From the NCBI GenBank assembly GCA_011390955.1, contig JAABRM010000062.1, positions 1 to 43,677 of the forward strand: 43,677 nt of DNA. Reading direction: 5' to 3'. The position numbers and the translations under genes were made by a program. Shown one piece after another: positions 43,526 through 43,677 of this stretch. Below the pieces are notes generated by a model that had not been told where the DNA came from, searched no databases, and worked only from the letters and a program-made list of their open reading frames with translations. Numbering within the stretch: the stretch's first letter is position 1; the number at the start of each line of letters is the position of its first letter. Source of the stretch: Oscillatoriales cyanobacterium (lineage in GTDB: Bacteria > Cyanobacteriota > Cyanobacteriia > Cyanobacteriales > Laspinemataceae).

Positions 43526-43677
43526 ACGCCACTTGCTAGACTTGGGGAGACACGCCACTTGCTAGACTTGGGGAGACACGCCACTTGCTAGACTTGGGGA
43601 GACACGCCACTTGCTCTACTTGGGGAGACACGCCACTTGCTCTACTTGGGGAGACACGCCACTTGCTCTACTTGGGG
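43526..43677. repeat. 26-bp tandem array running off the window
   Basis: Almost six copies of a 26-bp unit beginning ACGCCACTTGCT and ending CTTGGGGAGAC are present. The first three copies have GCTAGAC and the next three GCTCTAC at the same place. There are no unique spacers, so it is not a CRISPR array. The array continues past the right edge. Confidence 0.95.

Noticed and set aside
43526-43677. Possible CRISPR array at the right edge
   Set aside because: The 26-bp units are directly adjacent, with no spacers.

Overview
The window is cyanobacterial chromosome, most likely from a filamentous Oscillatoriales-type organism. Four things in the sequence point there. The ATP synthase operon has the cyanobacterial order with both b and b' subunits. 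Clock genes kaiA/B/C are present. The HIP1 octamer GCGATCGC is very frequent. Spacers are packed with heptanucleotide tandem repeats (TTGGTTG, CAATCAA, TTATTTG and relatives) of the STRR type known from filamentous cyanobacteria. No tRNA, rRNA, complete insertion sequence, prophage or CRISPR array was seen. The genus assignment is inference.

Layout. 1-1000: the tail of an upstream gene, a terminator, and a TIGR00725/LOG-like protein whose last 40 residues are read from tandem repeat. 1066-7385 (minus): the complete atp1-atpI-atpH-atpG-atpF-atpD-atpA-atpC operon, with repeat elements in three spacers. 8179-9865: a small membrane protein, then a bolA-grxD iron-sulfur pair. 10055-12709 (minus): a CBS-PAS-GGDEF diguanylate cyclase. 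13078-15653: murG, a secreted NTF2-like protein and a bacterioferritin-like protein. 16539-19512: a kai cluster that reads as kaiA3-kaiB3-kaiC3, the non-canonical clock set, not the classical kaiABC. 19656-22682: a mini zinc-finger protein, ubiA (plastoquinone pathway) and ppx. 23068-26874: a Ser/Thr kinase with TPRs and a PBP4-type DD-carboxypeptidase. 27398-33488: a 1,611-residue multi-PAS/GAF histidine kinase followed at distance by a single-domain response regulator. 33786-35158: three small proteins (DUF1816, two-helix membrane protein, zinc ribbon). 35672-38367: a class A beta-lactamase-like hydrolase, an alpha/beta hydrolase and a second DUF1816 protein. 38418-42134 (minus): rlmB, mrnC, a STAS protein and carA. 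42672-43256: a secreted retropepsin-like protein, then a 26-bp tandem array running off the window.

How the genes fit together. Housekeeping genes (ATP synthase, murG, ubiA, carA, rlmB, mrnC) are interleaved with an unusually dense set of signalling genes: the Kai3 cluster, a c-di-GMP synthase, a large sensor kinase, a receiver, a eukaryotic-type kinase and a STAS regulator. The most interesting locus is the linked kaiA3-kaiB3-kaiC3. Its KaiA is a chimera of a two-component receiver domain and a KaiA/RsbU-like helical domain, and its KaiC carries the GTAGSAKT P-loop I associate with KaiC3. A second theme is repeat biology. Heptamer repeats fill spacers and have entered at least two reading frames, whereas expansions within genes are mostly 12-bp units that keep frame.
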